This document shows, piece after piece, positions 13,701-26,100 of a stretch of 64,000 nt of DNA. The position numbers were made by a program, and so were the translations under genes. Source of the stretch: Phorcus lineatus (Eukaryota > Mollusca > Gastropoda > Trochida > Trochidae); NCBI GenBank assembly GCA_921293015.1, contig OV121087.1, positions 10,924,501 through 10,988,500 on the forward strand, in the 5' to 3' direction. Position 1 is the first letter of the stretch; each line of letters starts with the position of its first letter. The notes beneath the pieces were generated by a model, which was given only the letters and a program-made list of their open reading frames with translations, was not told the DNA's origin and ran no database searches.

Positions 13701-16700
13701 GAGTGAATGATTTTGTAGGTAATTATGGATACAGGTTCAATGGTTCTAGCTTATCAAATTTGCCCACAGATTTACGAGAAAATCTGACGTCAGTCTCACT
13801 GGTAATAGACACAAGACTCAAGTGTTGAGCAATTCTTCTCTGATTGACAGTGATATACATAAGAGTTACAGCAAATACCACAAATATTCTCATGTTGTTT
13901 TGAAAGAAACTCTTTGGCATGAGATTAAAATTAATTTCCTGGAATTGCAAGGAAGCTGATTTACTTCAATAAAATCACAATGATTAAGAGATCTTTATGG
14001 AGGTTAAATAGCCAATCTTGTGGTTAAAAAGTACAGCAATGGGCTCTGTAGCTCATCATCCTTTGTATTGTTTGTTGTTGACTATAACGCATAGTTCTCC
14101 AGGTGAGATATTACATCACAAAATGGTCATTGTCAGTTCAAGAAATCAAAATAACTTTTAGAAAACAAAATTTGAAGAAAATAGACAATATTCCTTAAAC
14201 CATGATACAAATTGGAAAAAAAAATCCTTATAAAAATATAGTTCTTAGCCCTGAGAAAGTACACTTAGACTAATTTCCAAACATTTGAATTCTAATCTTA
14301 CACACAAGTCAATTTCTTTCATTCCGTCACATATTTTTCAAAGTAACTCATATGGTCTATTCATCATCTTTTTCTCTTACAGAGGTAGAAAACAATAGTA
14401 CAGAAAATGAATATAACATTTGTGTCAACAGAACCGGAAGTAAACCCTAGTAATACATCCTGGTAGTGATATTTAAACGAATAAACAAAAATTTAGTTCA
14501 TACATATGGCACCTATCGTTCTTCACCAGTAGAAATGACATATACTACAGATGTAATTATACATGTTAGTGTTTCAGATCCATCTCTACCCTCCAGTCAT
14601 TGGTCACACTAAGGGTGCTCAGTATTATCGGTATATTGCAATACAGGAACAACACGATACGTACAGGTTCACTCTTCTGAAAATATCCCAAATATTTGAT
14701 GTTATAAAATTTACAATTTCCTTGTAATGTATCACAGCCCTTGAATCCCAGAAAATGGTTTCCATGATCTTGCCAACAGAAGGAAGGGTTTTGAACCTCT
14801 TAGATGCAGTACAGTGCTAATGCTTCCATTAAATGGATTCTTGCTTCAGGGTCTCAGTGATTAATCCACCTATCATCCCCTGTAACCAGACTGGCATGCA
14901 AGTTAACTGGATCAGCATTGTTGATATCCAAGAGCTCATGACTGGATTTAACTCTCTGGTTTCGATCTTGTGCATTTAAGTTTTGTGGCACCCATTTTGC
15001 AGACGCCTTGGACATGTGCAAATGCTCATGAATTACACTTCCATGAGAAATGCCAAACTCATCCAACTTTATTCTATAATCATAATGTCTCAGTCGCATT
15101 CACCCCTTCTTTCGTGAGAAACTTGATAACCTCACCATGCTCAGTTTAAGAAATTTCAATTACAGGAGGGTTCCTGTGTTCAACAGGCTGTAAATCTCAA
15201 GAAAATGACCGGGAAATGTTGCTTTTATCTGTAAATTATCGTCAGATGGCCTATCTCAATAATGACATCAACGATGAAGTCTTCAGGGGTAGGCAGTTCA
15301 AAAAACCTAATTCTTTTACTCTTTCTGGTCAAAAATGCAAAAATTCTAAGAAATTTGTAATGCAAACGAAGAGGTTTTCTTTCTTTTTCTAATAGGGTTT
15401 GTATGCAAATAACTCATTGTAACTCAAGCACAATTAACATAGCTAAAAGAACAACTATACTAACTGTCCATTTTTCATTTCTTTCTGCAAAAATCTTGAC
15501 GAATTAAAGGTCTAATTGTTTGTGTGCATAAGGAGATTTTTGAGCTAATGTTTTGTTAGGCAGTTCGGATCAAAAACTCAAATTCATAGAAATCTAATTA
15601 TTTTACCATATCCTGATCAAAAACCACCTACACAGAAGACAGCTAACCGTTTTCCGCAAAATTTGTTTGGGAAATGACCTTTATTCATTTCTGTCCAAAA
15701 AGGTGTGTACTGTTAGCTGTTGTTTTGATCTCCCAAAAGCAGCTAAGCCCCACCTCTATATTGGTTGACCCCTTTCTTCATATTCAAATATGCAATTTAC
15801 AATGCAAACGAAAAAAGCTTTTCTTTATTTTTAAAAAAGGATTTGCATGCAAATGCCTCAAGAACAAGCGTCAATTTCTAGTATCAATTATTCATTTTGA
15901 AATGTCATAGAGTTAACCATGACCTATAACTGGTATTCGCACATCGATGTAACGTAGCTTAAAACATAACTATAATAACTGTCCATATGCATTTTCAATT
16001 TCTTTCTGCAAAAATCTTGACGAATTAAAGGTCTAATTGTTTGTGTGCATAAGGAGATTTTTGAGCTAATGTTTTGTTAGGCAGTTCGGATCAAAAACTC
16101 AAATTCATAGAAATCTAATTATTTTACCATATCCTGATCAAAAACCACCTACACAGAAGACAGCTAACCGTTTTCCGCAAAATTTGTTTGGGAAATGACC
16201 TTTATTCATTTCTGTCCAAAAAGGTGTGTACTGTTAGCTGTTGTTTTGATCTCCCAAAAGCAGCTAAGCCCCACCTCTATATTGGTTGACCCCTTTCTTC
16301 ATATTCAAATATGCAATTTACAATGCAAACGAAAAAAGCTTTTCTTTATTTTTAAAAAAGGATTTGCATGCAAATGCCTCAAGAACAAGCGTCAATTTCT
16401 AGTATCAATTTTTCATTTTGAAATGTCATAGAGTTAACCATGACCTATAACTGGTATTCGCACATCGATGTAACGTAGCTTAAAACATAACTATAATAAC
16501 TGTCCATATGCATTTTCAATTTCTTTTCTGCAAAAATCTAGACAAATTAAAGGTTTTATTGTTTGTGTAAATTATGAGTTTTTTTAGCTAATTGTTGTAC
16601 CATTTCATGTTTATTTATAGAGATGTGTAGATATATACAACAGACAATCAAATTAATTAATCAGTTATTATTAACAAGGCTACTATTTATGGCAAGTTTA

Positions 16701-19480
16701 TTTCTCTTGTACTTCTCTTAAGATTACAAAGATATCGCAGAAGAAAACCAAAAAACATTTTTTTGTGCACTGTACTAAAACTTTTGAACAATTGATACCG
16801 ATACGGCCAGTACACATGAACTCTAAATTAAATGAAATATTTTACGACGACTCCCGGACTTTTATTGATCAACTGACTTGCTGTGCTCTGTGAACAACTG
16901 TTGGTCCCTATCCCATAATATCTTTTCAAAGAAAATAAGAAAAATTATTAATGCTGTCGCTAGCTTGTGGTGCTGTTAATATATCATAATCGTGTGACAC
17001 ACCATTTTCTAAAATATATTCTCCTATAGTTTCCCTGAGCCTCAATCCAATGTGTCACCTAATATTGTGTGATCGCTGTGTTTAGAACCAACAGATGCGG
17101 GATGGGTGGGTTTCAACACTTCCAATATTTATTTAGATGATTTAAAATATTCACCCAAAATGTATACGGCGAATATTCAAACAGCGCACAAGGAAGCACA
17201 TATCCACATGTGGGAGACTATTGCATATCATTAGATGACGTCATCAAGATCAAGTTTTCTCTGACAGTAGGAGATGTGCATTAGAACTCCTAACTACCTA
17301 GCTGCTTTGTGTATTCAGTTATATTTTCGATAGAAAAATACCTTTGAATTATCCGGGTAACAAAAACTGCACTTTAATTCATCGAGAAATGATCAAATTT
17401 AATCTTAGAAGCACCCTCGCTGTGTTTAAAGCAAACAATGGCGGGATGGGTGGCTATCAAAACTTTTGATATTTATTTAGAAGATTCAAAATATTCATCC
17501 AAAATGTATACGGCGAATATTCAACCAGCGCACAAGGAAGCACATATCCACGTGCGAGAGAGTATTGCATATCATTAGATGACGTCATCAAGATCAAGTT
17601 TCTCTGACAGTAGGAGATGCGCATTAGAACTCCTAACTACCTAGTTTTGTACCATTCATGCGTTCATTAGTATTAACAAGGTTGCAATTTATGGTAAATT
17701 TTATCTCTCTTGTGCTATTTTTAACATTGCAGAGACATCGCAGGAGAAATTCATAGAACAACGTTTTACTGCACAGTTAAGAATATTTAATATTTGATAC
17801 CGATTTGGCCATCATACATAAACTTTAAATGAAATAAAATATTTTACAATGACTCCTGAACTTTTATGAGCTAACTTGCTTTGAATAATAAATACGTTGG
17901 TCCTTTTCCTATATTTCTTCAAAGAAAATTACAATCCCTCCTGGATTGTGCAATTCCGTGGTTGCAGATAAAATCGCGGAAATAGGCTTCTATTGCTGAA
18001 AATGGTATGGTCCGCGGAAAAGTTATTTTATAAAGATGAAATTTTTTTTTAAAAACAAACAGTTGCCTTAAGGACATAATTATTTATGGTTAACGAACTA
18101 AAATACTGGCTACAAAGTGTATATTTCACAACTCAAGATGTTACATTCACATTTTATCCTTTGATAGAAATTCAACATCCTCTAAAAGAATGTATGTATA
18201 ATGAAATATCTTATCATCTTAGGCTTCTTTTTTAGTGTTTAAAGTTGCAGATACTTATGCAGAAATTGGTAAGATTGAGTGCTGAATAGACTTTAAATTG
18301 CCGCAGAATTCAGAATATTCCTCCTCAGAATCCAGAGGGAGTGAAATTAGAAAACTTGTGTTGTTCTTAGTAGAACATATCATGATCATGAGATATTCCA
18401 TTTTCCAAAATATATTCCCCTACGGTTACCCTGTCCCTAGATCCAATGTTCAGGGCTCTAGATAATTATAAGAATCCAAGGGTATTTCACTCTTCAAACT
18501 AAAAATTGAGGAGTAAAATTGCTAAGTGAAAAAAAACTAGCCGTATTTCAAGGTTAATTGTTTTCAGATCCTCATTACAAGTTCGCTGTATAAGGGCTTG
18601 CAATAAAATGAAAGTGCCCCCCGAACATAGAGTATGATTAAAAATGAGATCATTCAGATAAACTCGTATTTTACGCAGATACGCATGTTATCTGAAGCTC
18701 TGAATGTTTCATGTAAAATTGTGCGATTGCTGTTTAGAACCAACAGATGCGCGATCGGGGGTTTCAACATTTTTTATATTCATTAAGATGATATATGTAT
18801 TCACCCAAAACGAATATGACGAATATTCAACCAGCGCACAAGGAAACACATGTGGGCGAGTACTGCTTATATGTCGTCATCAGGATCAAGATTTCTCTGA
18901 CAGTAGGAGATGCACATGAGAACTAGCCTACCTACATTGGACTCCGAACTACCGATTATTTCACTGCACAAGTATTTTTATTCTATCATATGGAAAATAT
19001 TTGGCAAACATCTTCTCGCCTCTGTAAAACCCAAAAGTTCAACTCAACACAACCTATCTTTAACAAAACATCTAGCACCAAATTTTTTACACGTTACTGT
19101 CGCTCAAGTAATTTTGATTGGAACAGCGACATACGGAGCTATCAACAATTAAGGACGGAAATTTAAAAGCGCCCCCTATGTAGGAATTTAATATCGGGGT
19201 TCCCTATTGCAATGCAGCAGTGATCGTCTATGTCAAACGTGTACACATAAGCATTGCAAAGCTAAACACCTGCATTTAAATAATATTACTTAATTTACTT
19301 TTAATATCTGTTTACAAGACTGAAGAGCACTTAGTTTCCATACCTTTCCTTCAAATTCGTGTTGGGTCGGCTAAAAGCCAGAATATTTCGACATGATAAG
19401 CTGCAACATGTATTTTCCTCAACTTTCCAGTCTCGAGCTCGTGGTAGAGCCCGAAAATCCAGGGAATAAACAAGTTCCAT
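4737..19480 (-). CDS. MED16: Mediator complex subunit 16 (nine coding exons)
   Basis: MED16 is a tail-module subunit of the Mediator co-activator, which links DNA-bound activators to RNA polymerase II in the nucleus. Coding exons in transcript order are 19480-19344, 10680-10506, 9480-9388, 9128-8994, 8680-7904, 7718-7601, 7264-7035, 6735-6609 and 5440-4737. Every junction has GT-AG ends and phases agree, summing to 2496 nt (831 residues plus stop); vertebrate MED16 is about 840-880. Recognisable family segments are SCRNILAF in exon 1, LTWLHNG in exon 3, KFKPTLALFG and MEGWVAVT in exon 4, a beta-propeller-like N-terminal half, YDWWDVLL in exon 6, and a C-terminal cysteine cluster (CCRCGG, then WEQRFVK, then CICGG) resembling a zinc site. 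The start is the first ATG of an exon matching the family N-terminus. Intron 1 is 8.7 kb and full of repeats. I see no break, so this looks like a functional single-copy gene. Confidence 0.95.
6060..6352 (-). mobile_element. tRNA-derived SINE in MED16 intron 8
   Basis: On the minus strand this repeat starts with a tRNA-like head. A box A match TAGTGCAGTGG lies at 6340-6330 and a box B match GGTTCGAATCC at 6310-6300, spaced as in a tRNA gene. About 240 bp of non-tRNA body follows downstream to about 6060, ending near a GGCGTTAAACCCC motif. The head lacks a convincing acceptor stem pairing, so it is a SINE and not a tRNA gene. The partner LINE is unknown. Confidence 0.75.
7542..7563. repeat. 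Poly(G) run in MED16 intron
   Basis: An almost pure G run on the plus strand lies in the intron just downstream of MED16 exon 6. It is a low-complexity tract without coding meaning and a likely site of length variation or assembly error. Confidence 0.8.
9206..9345. repeat. Two-copy tandem repeat (~75 bp) in MED16 intron 3
   Basis: The block TTAGTTTTTAAGCT through AAGATTATTGTAAAAC occurs twice in succession with a few differences. It is intronic and has no open frame. Confidence 0.8.
10808..11253. mobile_element. MITE with CAGGGCTCC inverted ends (copy 1)
   Basis: This 446-bp element begins CAGGGCTCCAGATAA and ends with the exact reverse complement TTATCTGGAGCCCTG. It is flanked by the direct repeat GATAC on both sides (10803-10807 and 11254-11258). 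It has no open frame, so it is non-autonomous. A second, internally deleted copy is at 18451-18702. The CAGGG start recalls hAT ends, but the 5-6-bp target duplication does not fit the usual 8 bp, so the superfamily is left open. Confidence 0.75.
11259..14699. other. MED16 intron 1, AT-rich with no assignable element
   Basis: No coding exon or complete element is seen. The only motif noted is a sequence like GTATTATCGGTATATTG in inverted form at about 12224-12246 and again in direct form at about 14635-14660, perhaps the ends of a decayed inverted-repeat element. The short open frames in this part look random. Confidence 0.4.
14700..15170 (-). pseudogene. mariner-type transposase remnant
   Basis: On the minus strand a frame from 15099 to 14854 reads as the middle of a mariner transposase. 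It shows GISHGSVIHEHLHMSKASAKWVP, here in pieces GISHGSV, HLHMSK and AKWVP, then SHELLDINNADP and VTGDDRWINH. The aspartate after TG is the first catalytic residue of the mariner DDD/DDE family. Immediately past WINH comes a stop codon, followed by homologous but interrupted sequence (DPEAR, and further on AVIHYKEIVNF-like decay). Both ends and the start are missing, so it is a dead copy. It lies in MED16 intron 1. Confidence 0.8.
15280..16600. repeat. 521-bp tandem duplication with partial flanking units
   Basis: Two nearly identical 521-bp units run head to tail at about 15475-15995 and 15996-16516. A shorter, more diverged start of another unit follows (to about 16600) and a diverged end of one precedes (about 15280-15470). 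The two full units differ at only a few positions, so the duplication is recent. A 78-codon open frame occurs in each (15674-15910 and 16195-16431), but no protein family fits and the frame is not open in the older units, so I do not call it a gene. Confidence 0.9.
17067..18940. repeat. Three dispersed copies of a ~230-bp repeat
   Basis: Copies lie at about 17067-17302, 17413-17644 and 18718-18940, sharing GCGAATATTCAA, CAGCGCACAAGGAA, GACGTCATCAAGATCAAG and TCTCTGACAGTAGGAGATG. The first two also share flanking sequence, so a ~350-bp tandem duplication is likely; the third is separated by a MITE. No open frame is conserved. Confidence 0.8.
18451..18702. mobile_element. MITE with CAGGGCTC inverted ends (copy 2, deleted)
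   Basis: This starts CAGGGCTCTAGATAA, ends TTATCTGAAGCTCTG and is flanked by the direct repeat AATGTT (18445-18450 and 18703-18708). Its ends and interior match the 446-bp element at 10808, but it is only 252 bp, so the middle has been lost. Confidence 0.75.
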
Positions 19481-19545
19481 TTAAAATGAAGCTAAACAAT
19501 GTTTAAATTACAAAGGAAGCACCCGCTGTAAAGCAAGCACTGTCA

Positions 19546-19554
19546 ACTTCCGGT
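19546..19554 (-). promoter_or_regulatory. ETS/GABP-type site upstream of MED16
   Basis: The minus strand reads ACCGGAAGT, a consensus ETS-family site, 66-74 nt upstream of the MED16 ATG. No TATA box is visible upstream of MED16, which fits the TATA-less, ETS-driven promoters common for housekeeping genes. That it is used is inferred from position and motif only. Confidence 0.4.
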
Positions 19555-20046
19555 TTCATTGATACTGCTTACGTGATGACATATCTCTGCAACGCTCGGA
19601 GGAAGAACGTCGTCCGAATTTACACACTGAGAAAGAGAGAAATGGGTTTCTTATCGGAAAAATTACACATATGATTATGCAATTAATTGATACACAAAGC
19701 TACAATAACAAGTTATCATATTCGACAAAAACACACAAACCATGGTTAATTTTCAAGAAGATTATTTCATAAACATCCGATAGTCAGCGACTTCATGAAA
19801 ATAAACACTTCAACTCATTCTGCTGTAGTTCAGGCTAAGATAAGAACACTGCTTTTATCAGATGTATTAGTTTCTATAAATATGTGTGACTCAACAAGGA
19901 CAGATTCGAAACAGTTTGTTTGCATTGACAATGACAACAATTATCCCGCTATTCCTTTAGCTGAGAGCGTTTTCCAAATATCCAGCAACCAATTCCTTAC
20001 TTTCTAAGAATTTGACCCCTGAACTCTCTGTAACTCACGGTCGGCG
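19555..20046. other. Divergent intergenic region between MED16 and PVF-A
   Basis: About 650 bp separate the MED16 ATG (19480, minus) from the PVF-A ATG (20133, plus). The part from about 19905 rightwards is shared with the region upstream of PVF-B (from about 32221), so the left edge of the PVF duplication lies here and only the PVF-side promoter was copied. The 70-codon open frame at 19795-20007 is not conserved in the second copy and is not called. Confidence 0.6.
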
Positions 20047-20054
20047 TATAAAAG
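20047..20054 (+). promoter_or_regulatory. TATA box of PVF-A
   Basis: TATAAAAG lies 86 nt upstream of the PVF-A start codon, so transcription would begin near 20077. The surrounding sequence, from CACGGTCGGCG through TTTACTCCCGGGCCGG, is almost unchanged upstream of PVF-B. Confidence 0.75.
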
Positions 20055-20132
20055 CTGTTGACGTATTGATGGTGTGGTATATCAGCCCCTTTACTCCCGG
20101 GCCGGGGTGCAAACGCATACATGTATGTCAGA

Positions 20133-23100
20133 ATGATTCAAAGGATTATAACGGTTTTTGGGTTTTGCCTCATTACGGTATGTTTTTGTTTTTGTTTTCA
20201 TCTTTTTCACTAGAATTTTAACATTTTTCCTTAATGAAAGGATACTTTGCTTTTGTAACGAAAGATACTGGAAATCAGTGACATGCTTGTCAAATACAAA
20301 ACTTAGTAAAAGAATCGAGCAAAACAAATAAAGGTGCTTATGCATGCACATTTTAAAGCATTGTTTAGAAGCTATTAACTCAATCAAATATGCCCTTTTT
20401 TACGAAATTTATCTATCACTTTTGCGTTTCGAAAATAAAAAAGCACACATTTACTTCTTGATTTTCATGACATGTCAATAATTCGAAATTTGAAGTACAA
20501 AGTGAGATTTGTTTAGTCATTTGAAAAGATCCATGTCAGTTAACTTCGAAAAACTGTACTTGGAGCCTATTTGTTAATGGTATTTAATGAAAAGATACAT
20601 CGTAGTCGAATCATTGATAAAAGCGAAATCTAATTAGTTGGCTTAAAGAGCCACTCCGTGAGTTGTTGGAGTCATATATACCAAACTTAATCAGTGGTGT
20701 CATTTGATCGCGAAGTATCAACTATTACCAAAAAAGTAAGGTAGAACGTCGCAATTATGATCGAAAACCGGACAGTGGTGCGCGTCAAATAGTGAAACGT
20801 AATTTTGGAGACTTATCTAAAACAGCCAGGAGGGTAGTTAGGAGTTGATAGTGTTTGTTAGGTTATATAACTAGTATCCATGTATATTGGACGTGATATC
20901 TACACCTCTGTGCATTTATAAGGATGTTTTTAGATTTTCATGGAAAACCAGTATTTGTCATATACTAGTAGATGTCTTTTGAACATAATAAATTAAGATG
21001 TTTTGATTTTATATTTAAGTTGAACTTTAAAACAACAAAAATAAAATAAAATTTATCAAAGTGCATAAGATATAAAAAGTTGAATGTATAAGAAGTATTT
21101 ACAATGAACGGCAAACGTATGAAAACATTAGGTCATTTTTTTATCTTATTATTTGTGATGCATGTCTTCATTAGTTAAAGAGACACAGAGTATGTTTCAT
21201 TATTTTATTATGTGGCTGAGGTAAGAGTACAAAAACCAGATTGTCCTGAGTTTAGTTAAAATCATCCCTCTAAACGTTCATCTTCATCTCTAAAATGTCA
21301 AAATAATGATATTTTCTTATTTTAAATGATAAATAAAAACATGCAACCAAATACATGTAAGGAAGTCGAGTCTCTGCCTCTTATTTACATGTTAATTAGT
21401 TAAATGACGCAATAAACACTACAAATCAATATTTGTCTTTGTTTCTGTCGTAAATTAGTTTCCAAAATTACGTTTGAGTCATTGGCGCGCGCCACTGTCC
21501 GGTTTTCGATCACAGATCACGACCTGTTTATTGTCACTATACTGGACTAAGAAGCACTTAGATACTGAGTTTTAGGAACAACCACTACTTCCCTTTTAAA
21601 TAACATCATTTATATAGTTTGACATATTTGACACCAACAGGATACTCTCTCTACGGTTATCTTCTATAGTGACCAAAATTCCTTTTGAATAATTTACATA
21701 AGTTTCTACTAAGTCCCTTACAATAAGTTGATAGTACTCAAATTTGTTCATAGTCCCTTCAAAAATCAAGAATATTTGTCTTCCTTAGTTTGGCTAACCC
21801 TTATTATGATGTTTTAAATCTAGATATTGAGTTTGATAATTAAAAAAATGCATTTTCATATCCTTATCAAGATAGTTTATTATGTGAAGATGATACGTCC
21901 TTAGACAGTGACGTTTCGTCAAAATGATAAGATCAATGCTCTGTAATACGAATGCGTATTAATCAAGTTTATCTGGTGTCTGAATTAGCATACTTTTCTT
22001 ATAGGTATAGTAACACCCTGGTAAGGAAAATTTTCTCTTATTTAGATGACCCGTTTGATCATTAGTTGACCCGTTTGATCATTAGATGACCCGTTTGATC
22101 ACGGGTTTTGTCCCATGAGGAGTTGATTAGATTTTATATTATTAAATAACAAGACATACTGATTTCCTAATTTCCGATAAACGTTAATCATCGCATTCAA
22201 TAACTGTTTTCACCAAAACATATTTACGATATGTAAATCGATTTCCCATATTCCAGTCCGATATAAAATAATAGGGTTGATTTTAGTATGGAATGTTTTA
22301 AAGAATACATTACGGGGTAAAGGATTTAATATGACGAGCGATTTTAAAACACACCATGCAATTTTCTTGGCTTGTAAAGCAACGTTATTAACATAGGGTG
22401 ACCAAGGTAGGGAACGAGGAAATAAAATACCCAAATATTTGTAAGAGGAAAATTATTTTATGATAATTTTTTCATATTTTGACAACTTGCAAACCTTTCT
22501 TAATACACCAATCCTTTTTTCCCAAGTGGACAGTTGGATGATGATTTTCAGTGAAGCTTTCTAGAATATTTATACTTTTTTACAATCCAATATAACAGTG
22601 TCTATGGTTCAAACATGGTAAATGTAGGCCCATCAGTAACTTAAGCTTACTAATCCGATCTGATTAAGTAAGCTTAATGAATAGCTGTTTGAATTAGTAA
22701 GTTTATTAATTGGAATTTCAATTATTTTATTCCGTGAAATATTACATTTCTTTGGATTATGATAATACAATGGAACATAACCAGATGGTTTGATGGTATT
22801 TAATTGAACAAGTATTCACAAACATATTGTGGAAGGAGAATGTACATAGTAATCTATAACAGATAAGTTACATATTTCTTATTCTCAAGAAATTTACCTA
22901 AGTTACATAGTTGAGTAGTATTTTTTACGTAACTAATTGTACCAATTTATAAACAGAAGGGTTTTTTCCAATAATAATGTTTAATATATACATGTCTTAT
23001 TTCCTTATATTTTGAACATTGAAGGATAAAATGAAATTCGTCTTCAATTTGCACCCCATACGATTCAAGACATTTTGTATAAATTTCAATATCACTTTTT

Positions 23101-26100
23101 ATCGTGATTAATTGAAGGTTTTGTTTCTATTCTGTTTCAATTTGATATTTTGTCTGTGTAACGCCTAAATAATGGCATTCGTTCAAGAATTATCTCGTTT
23201 TCAAGAGCGTTACATCTAGCGAAAACGCATGTAATGCTGTATTTTAATCAGCAATTTAACATAACTTTCGTTTCGCAAGAACTCGTTATCTTGAACATGT
23301 CCAAGAACGCTTGTTCGCCTGATGCTATGTTCCGCACTAACTATCATATATGTCCCGGCCCTCAGGTGTCACTCCAGATGAACTTCCAGCAGGCGCGTCT
23401 TCTCTCGACCATCACGAGTATCGAGCAGCTGTTTGAGGTTGCGTTGATTTCGACGGATAACGGCACGGCTCTACGGAGAGCTTCTGATGGTCAGTCACAT
23501 CGTTTTTTCTGCAGGGACGTTCTCATGTCATTGCATATATGTGGAGAAAGGCTTTAAATATTATATTTACTTATTTGAACTGTTACAGATCGGCAATAAT
23601 TAAAACTAACCGTGAACACGCATCAAGGGTTCTCTCTGAAAAAACTCAGACCGTTGTTGCTTGAGAGGAAAGTCCATCATTGAATGAGTTCAAATCCAAC
23701 TAACGTCAATTTTTACAGTTTACAGGGTCGATTTAATCAGACTGGTTAGATAACGGGCGATATGATGTCGATCCGAGTACTTCATTAGCCTAAAACTATT
23801 GTATTTGTACAAATATTGCAAACCTCTAATAATAATGACATTGCCAATCCAATGATGTGTTACAGCTATTCCCCAACTACGGAATCACGGAGACAGAGTG
23901 TATGTTGGAATTGGTGAGTTAATTAGGCGAAAAAGTCGAACTTCCTTTAAGTAGTTCATGTTTACACTTTACATCATGGTGCGGTTTATCGACGTTGTGT
24001 TTTTTCAGAAAAGAATTTTTTTCAACAGCTTTAGTTTGAGTTAAGCGTTGCGCAACGGATATGGAAAAATCAGATTTCCCTACGAGGGACTTCATTCACA
24101 CATAAGAAAAACTTCTTTTTTAAAACCCGTTGCGTAACACTAAGCTTGGCCTTTGATTATATCAATTTAAAACAAAATTACCAAATATCTTAGTTGTCTA
24201 TCGTGCATTAATTCATATATTAGCTACGAGGATAAACAAATCAGCGTTCAGATTTATGAACACTCATGCAGCTTTGACTGTGTCGGCCCGTTAAATGTAA
24301 ATGATAGTACTTCGCGAGTAATAGAACGTATGAGGCTGGAATAAGGAGATGACAACAATGTGTGGTAGTTTATTTTTTGGTTTGAATATTTGGAACAATG
24401 AATTTGGACATACAAAGATTACTTCGATTGGAGTCGAGGGCAAATCTTTTCTAACCTTGCTGACTTCGTTCGCATATAGGTAAAACTTGGTATATTATAT
24501 TAGTTCCCCTGCGTAACGCTAAACTTTGCCTTTGGTTTAAAGCAATGTTTTTCTCAAAATTAGAAATGTATTGATTTCATCAAAAGTACAGAGATTATCA
24601 CCCGAGCAAGCGATGCACCTGCTTCACACGAAGACATAAGACACACTTTCGAATTTCATTTCTTATGACCATTTGTTCGTATTCGTGTCCTTAATGTGTT
24701 TTGACACACTTAATTAAAACAATATGTCAAATTCTAGAATGCCTTTTATCAACTCAGTTTGTTGTTCAAAGCGCCAATAATGATAATCATCGAATGAAAA
24801 TGTGTACACTGTAATTATCTTGAACCATCCTCGGTCACCTTAGGCTTATGTTTCGATAATCTTCGTAATCACCCCTAAGAATCTTCATCACGAAAATTAT
24901 CCGTCCGTGATTTTAATGAAACTGCAACGTCGATTGCACCTGCGAGCCTCTCAAATGACCTGTTTCGACAGGCTTTAATTTTTTTATGAGAAAGTTAGCT
25001 TGCAATACCAGGTCTTAGCTAACACTTTCGTGTTAACAGCCCAAACGGAGTGAAGGCCTCATTTGAAATTTAAACTTCAAATTTCGGAGCACGTGCTGAA
25101 AGGGATTGTTATTATCTGAGCTATACCATATACATATATTCACATCTCGTATCAAGCTATTTCATTGGGCTACTAATAAATGATGACCCGGTGTTGAGCG
25201 ATTATGTTGATAAATTCGTGAGGGTGTGGCCCGGGCAGAGTTTATTGCCATACTGCGAGGCACCGGGTCATTGTTAGGCTAATACTCCCGCGGAACATTC
25301 GGGAAAAGTTTTCAAAGTAAGTATTTATATATAATTAATTTACTATTACACTTTGCGGTTTTATGTGTCCTTATCGATAAGATATTTGAAATAACGCCAG
25401 CTTCAGATTTTAAAAATAAATAGTTGATTCTTTACATTTCAAATTGACATAACCCGTTACTTTAATACAAATACACAAATGGGGGAAATATTACAGTCCA
25501 ACTTCCCAAGGGGTGTAATCTTTCATAAATAGTCTCAAGGATGTGTAATCTGAGTACAGGTTTTCCCGCTAAAGATTACCATGCAGGGTTGATTGTGAAG
25601 ATAATAGGAACATAAAGCCCTGGATGACCGAGGCTGATATCGACTTGATATCACTTGAAATTTTTGTATTTAAGGTATGCCGGAGCTAGCGATGCCTGAC
25701 GAGTGCGCGCCCCGACTGACGACGGTAGAGATACCCCGTGAACCCAACGAGGACATCAACCTTCAACTGTGGCCACGCTGTACCCGTGTCAAGCGTTGTG
25801 GAGGCTGTTGCGCCAACAACATGCTTAAGTGCGTCCCAAAAACCACAGCCATCAGACAATTCATGGTATGGCTGATAACATATATGGCTTAGGCTATAAG
25901 CATCATTAGAGATTATTTGGCTTTTCCTTACCATTTGGGGAAACCGGGAGGAAATTGGATAGTGGAGTAAATGGGATATCGTTAAATGTATGACACTAGT
26001 TGCCATTGCACCTGCAACAATGTTTCAAAAAGATTAATTTTCATATTTTTCCATTACCGATATTTGTTCTTCAATTTGACAGGATAATGTTGTTAATCTA

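Noticed and set aside
15674-16431. Duplicated 78-residue protein
   Set aside because: The frame is duplicated because the DNA is; it has no known motif and is not open in the older partial units.
22210-23110. Single LINE copy covering both minus-strand fragments
   Set aside because: The RT-proximal part lies downstream of the C-terminal part on the minus strand, the reverse of an intact element, so they are treated as two fragments.
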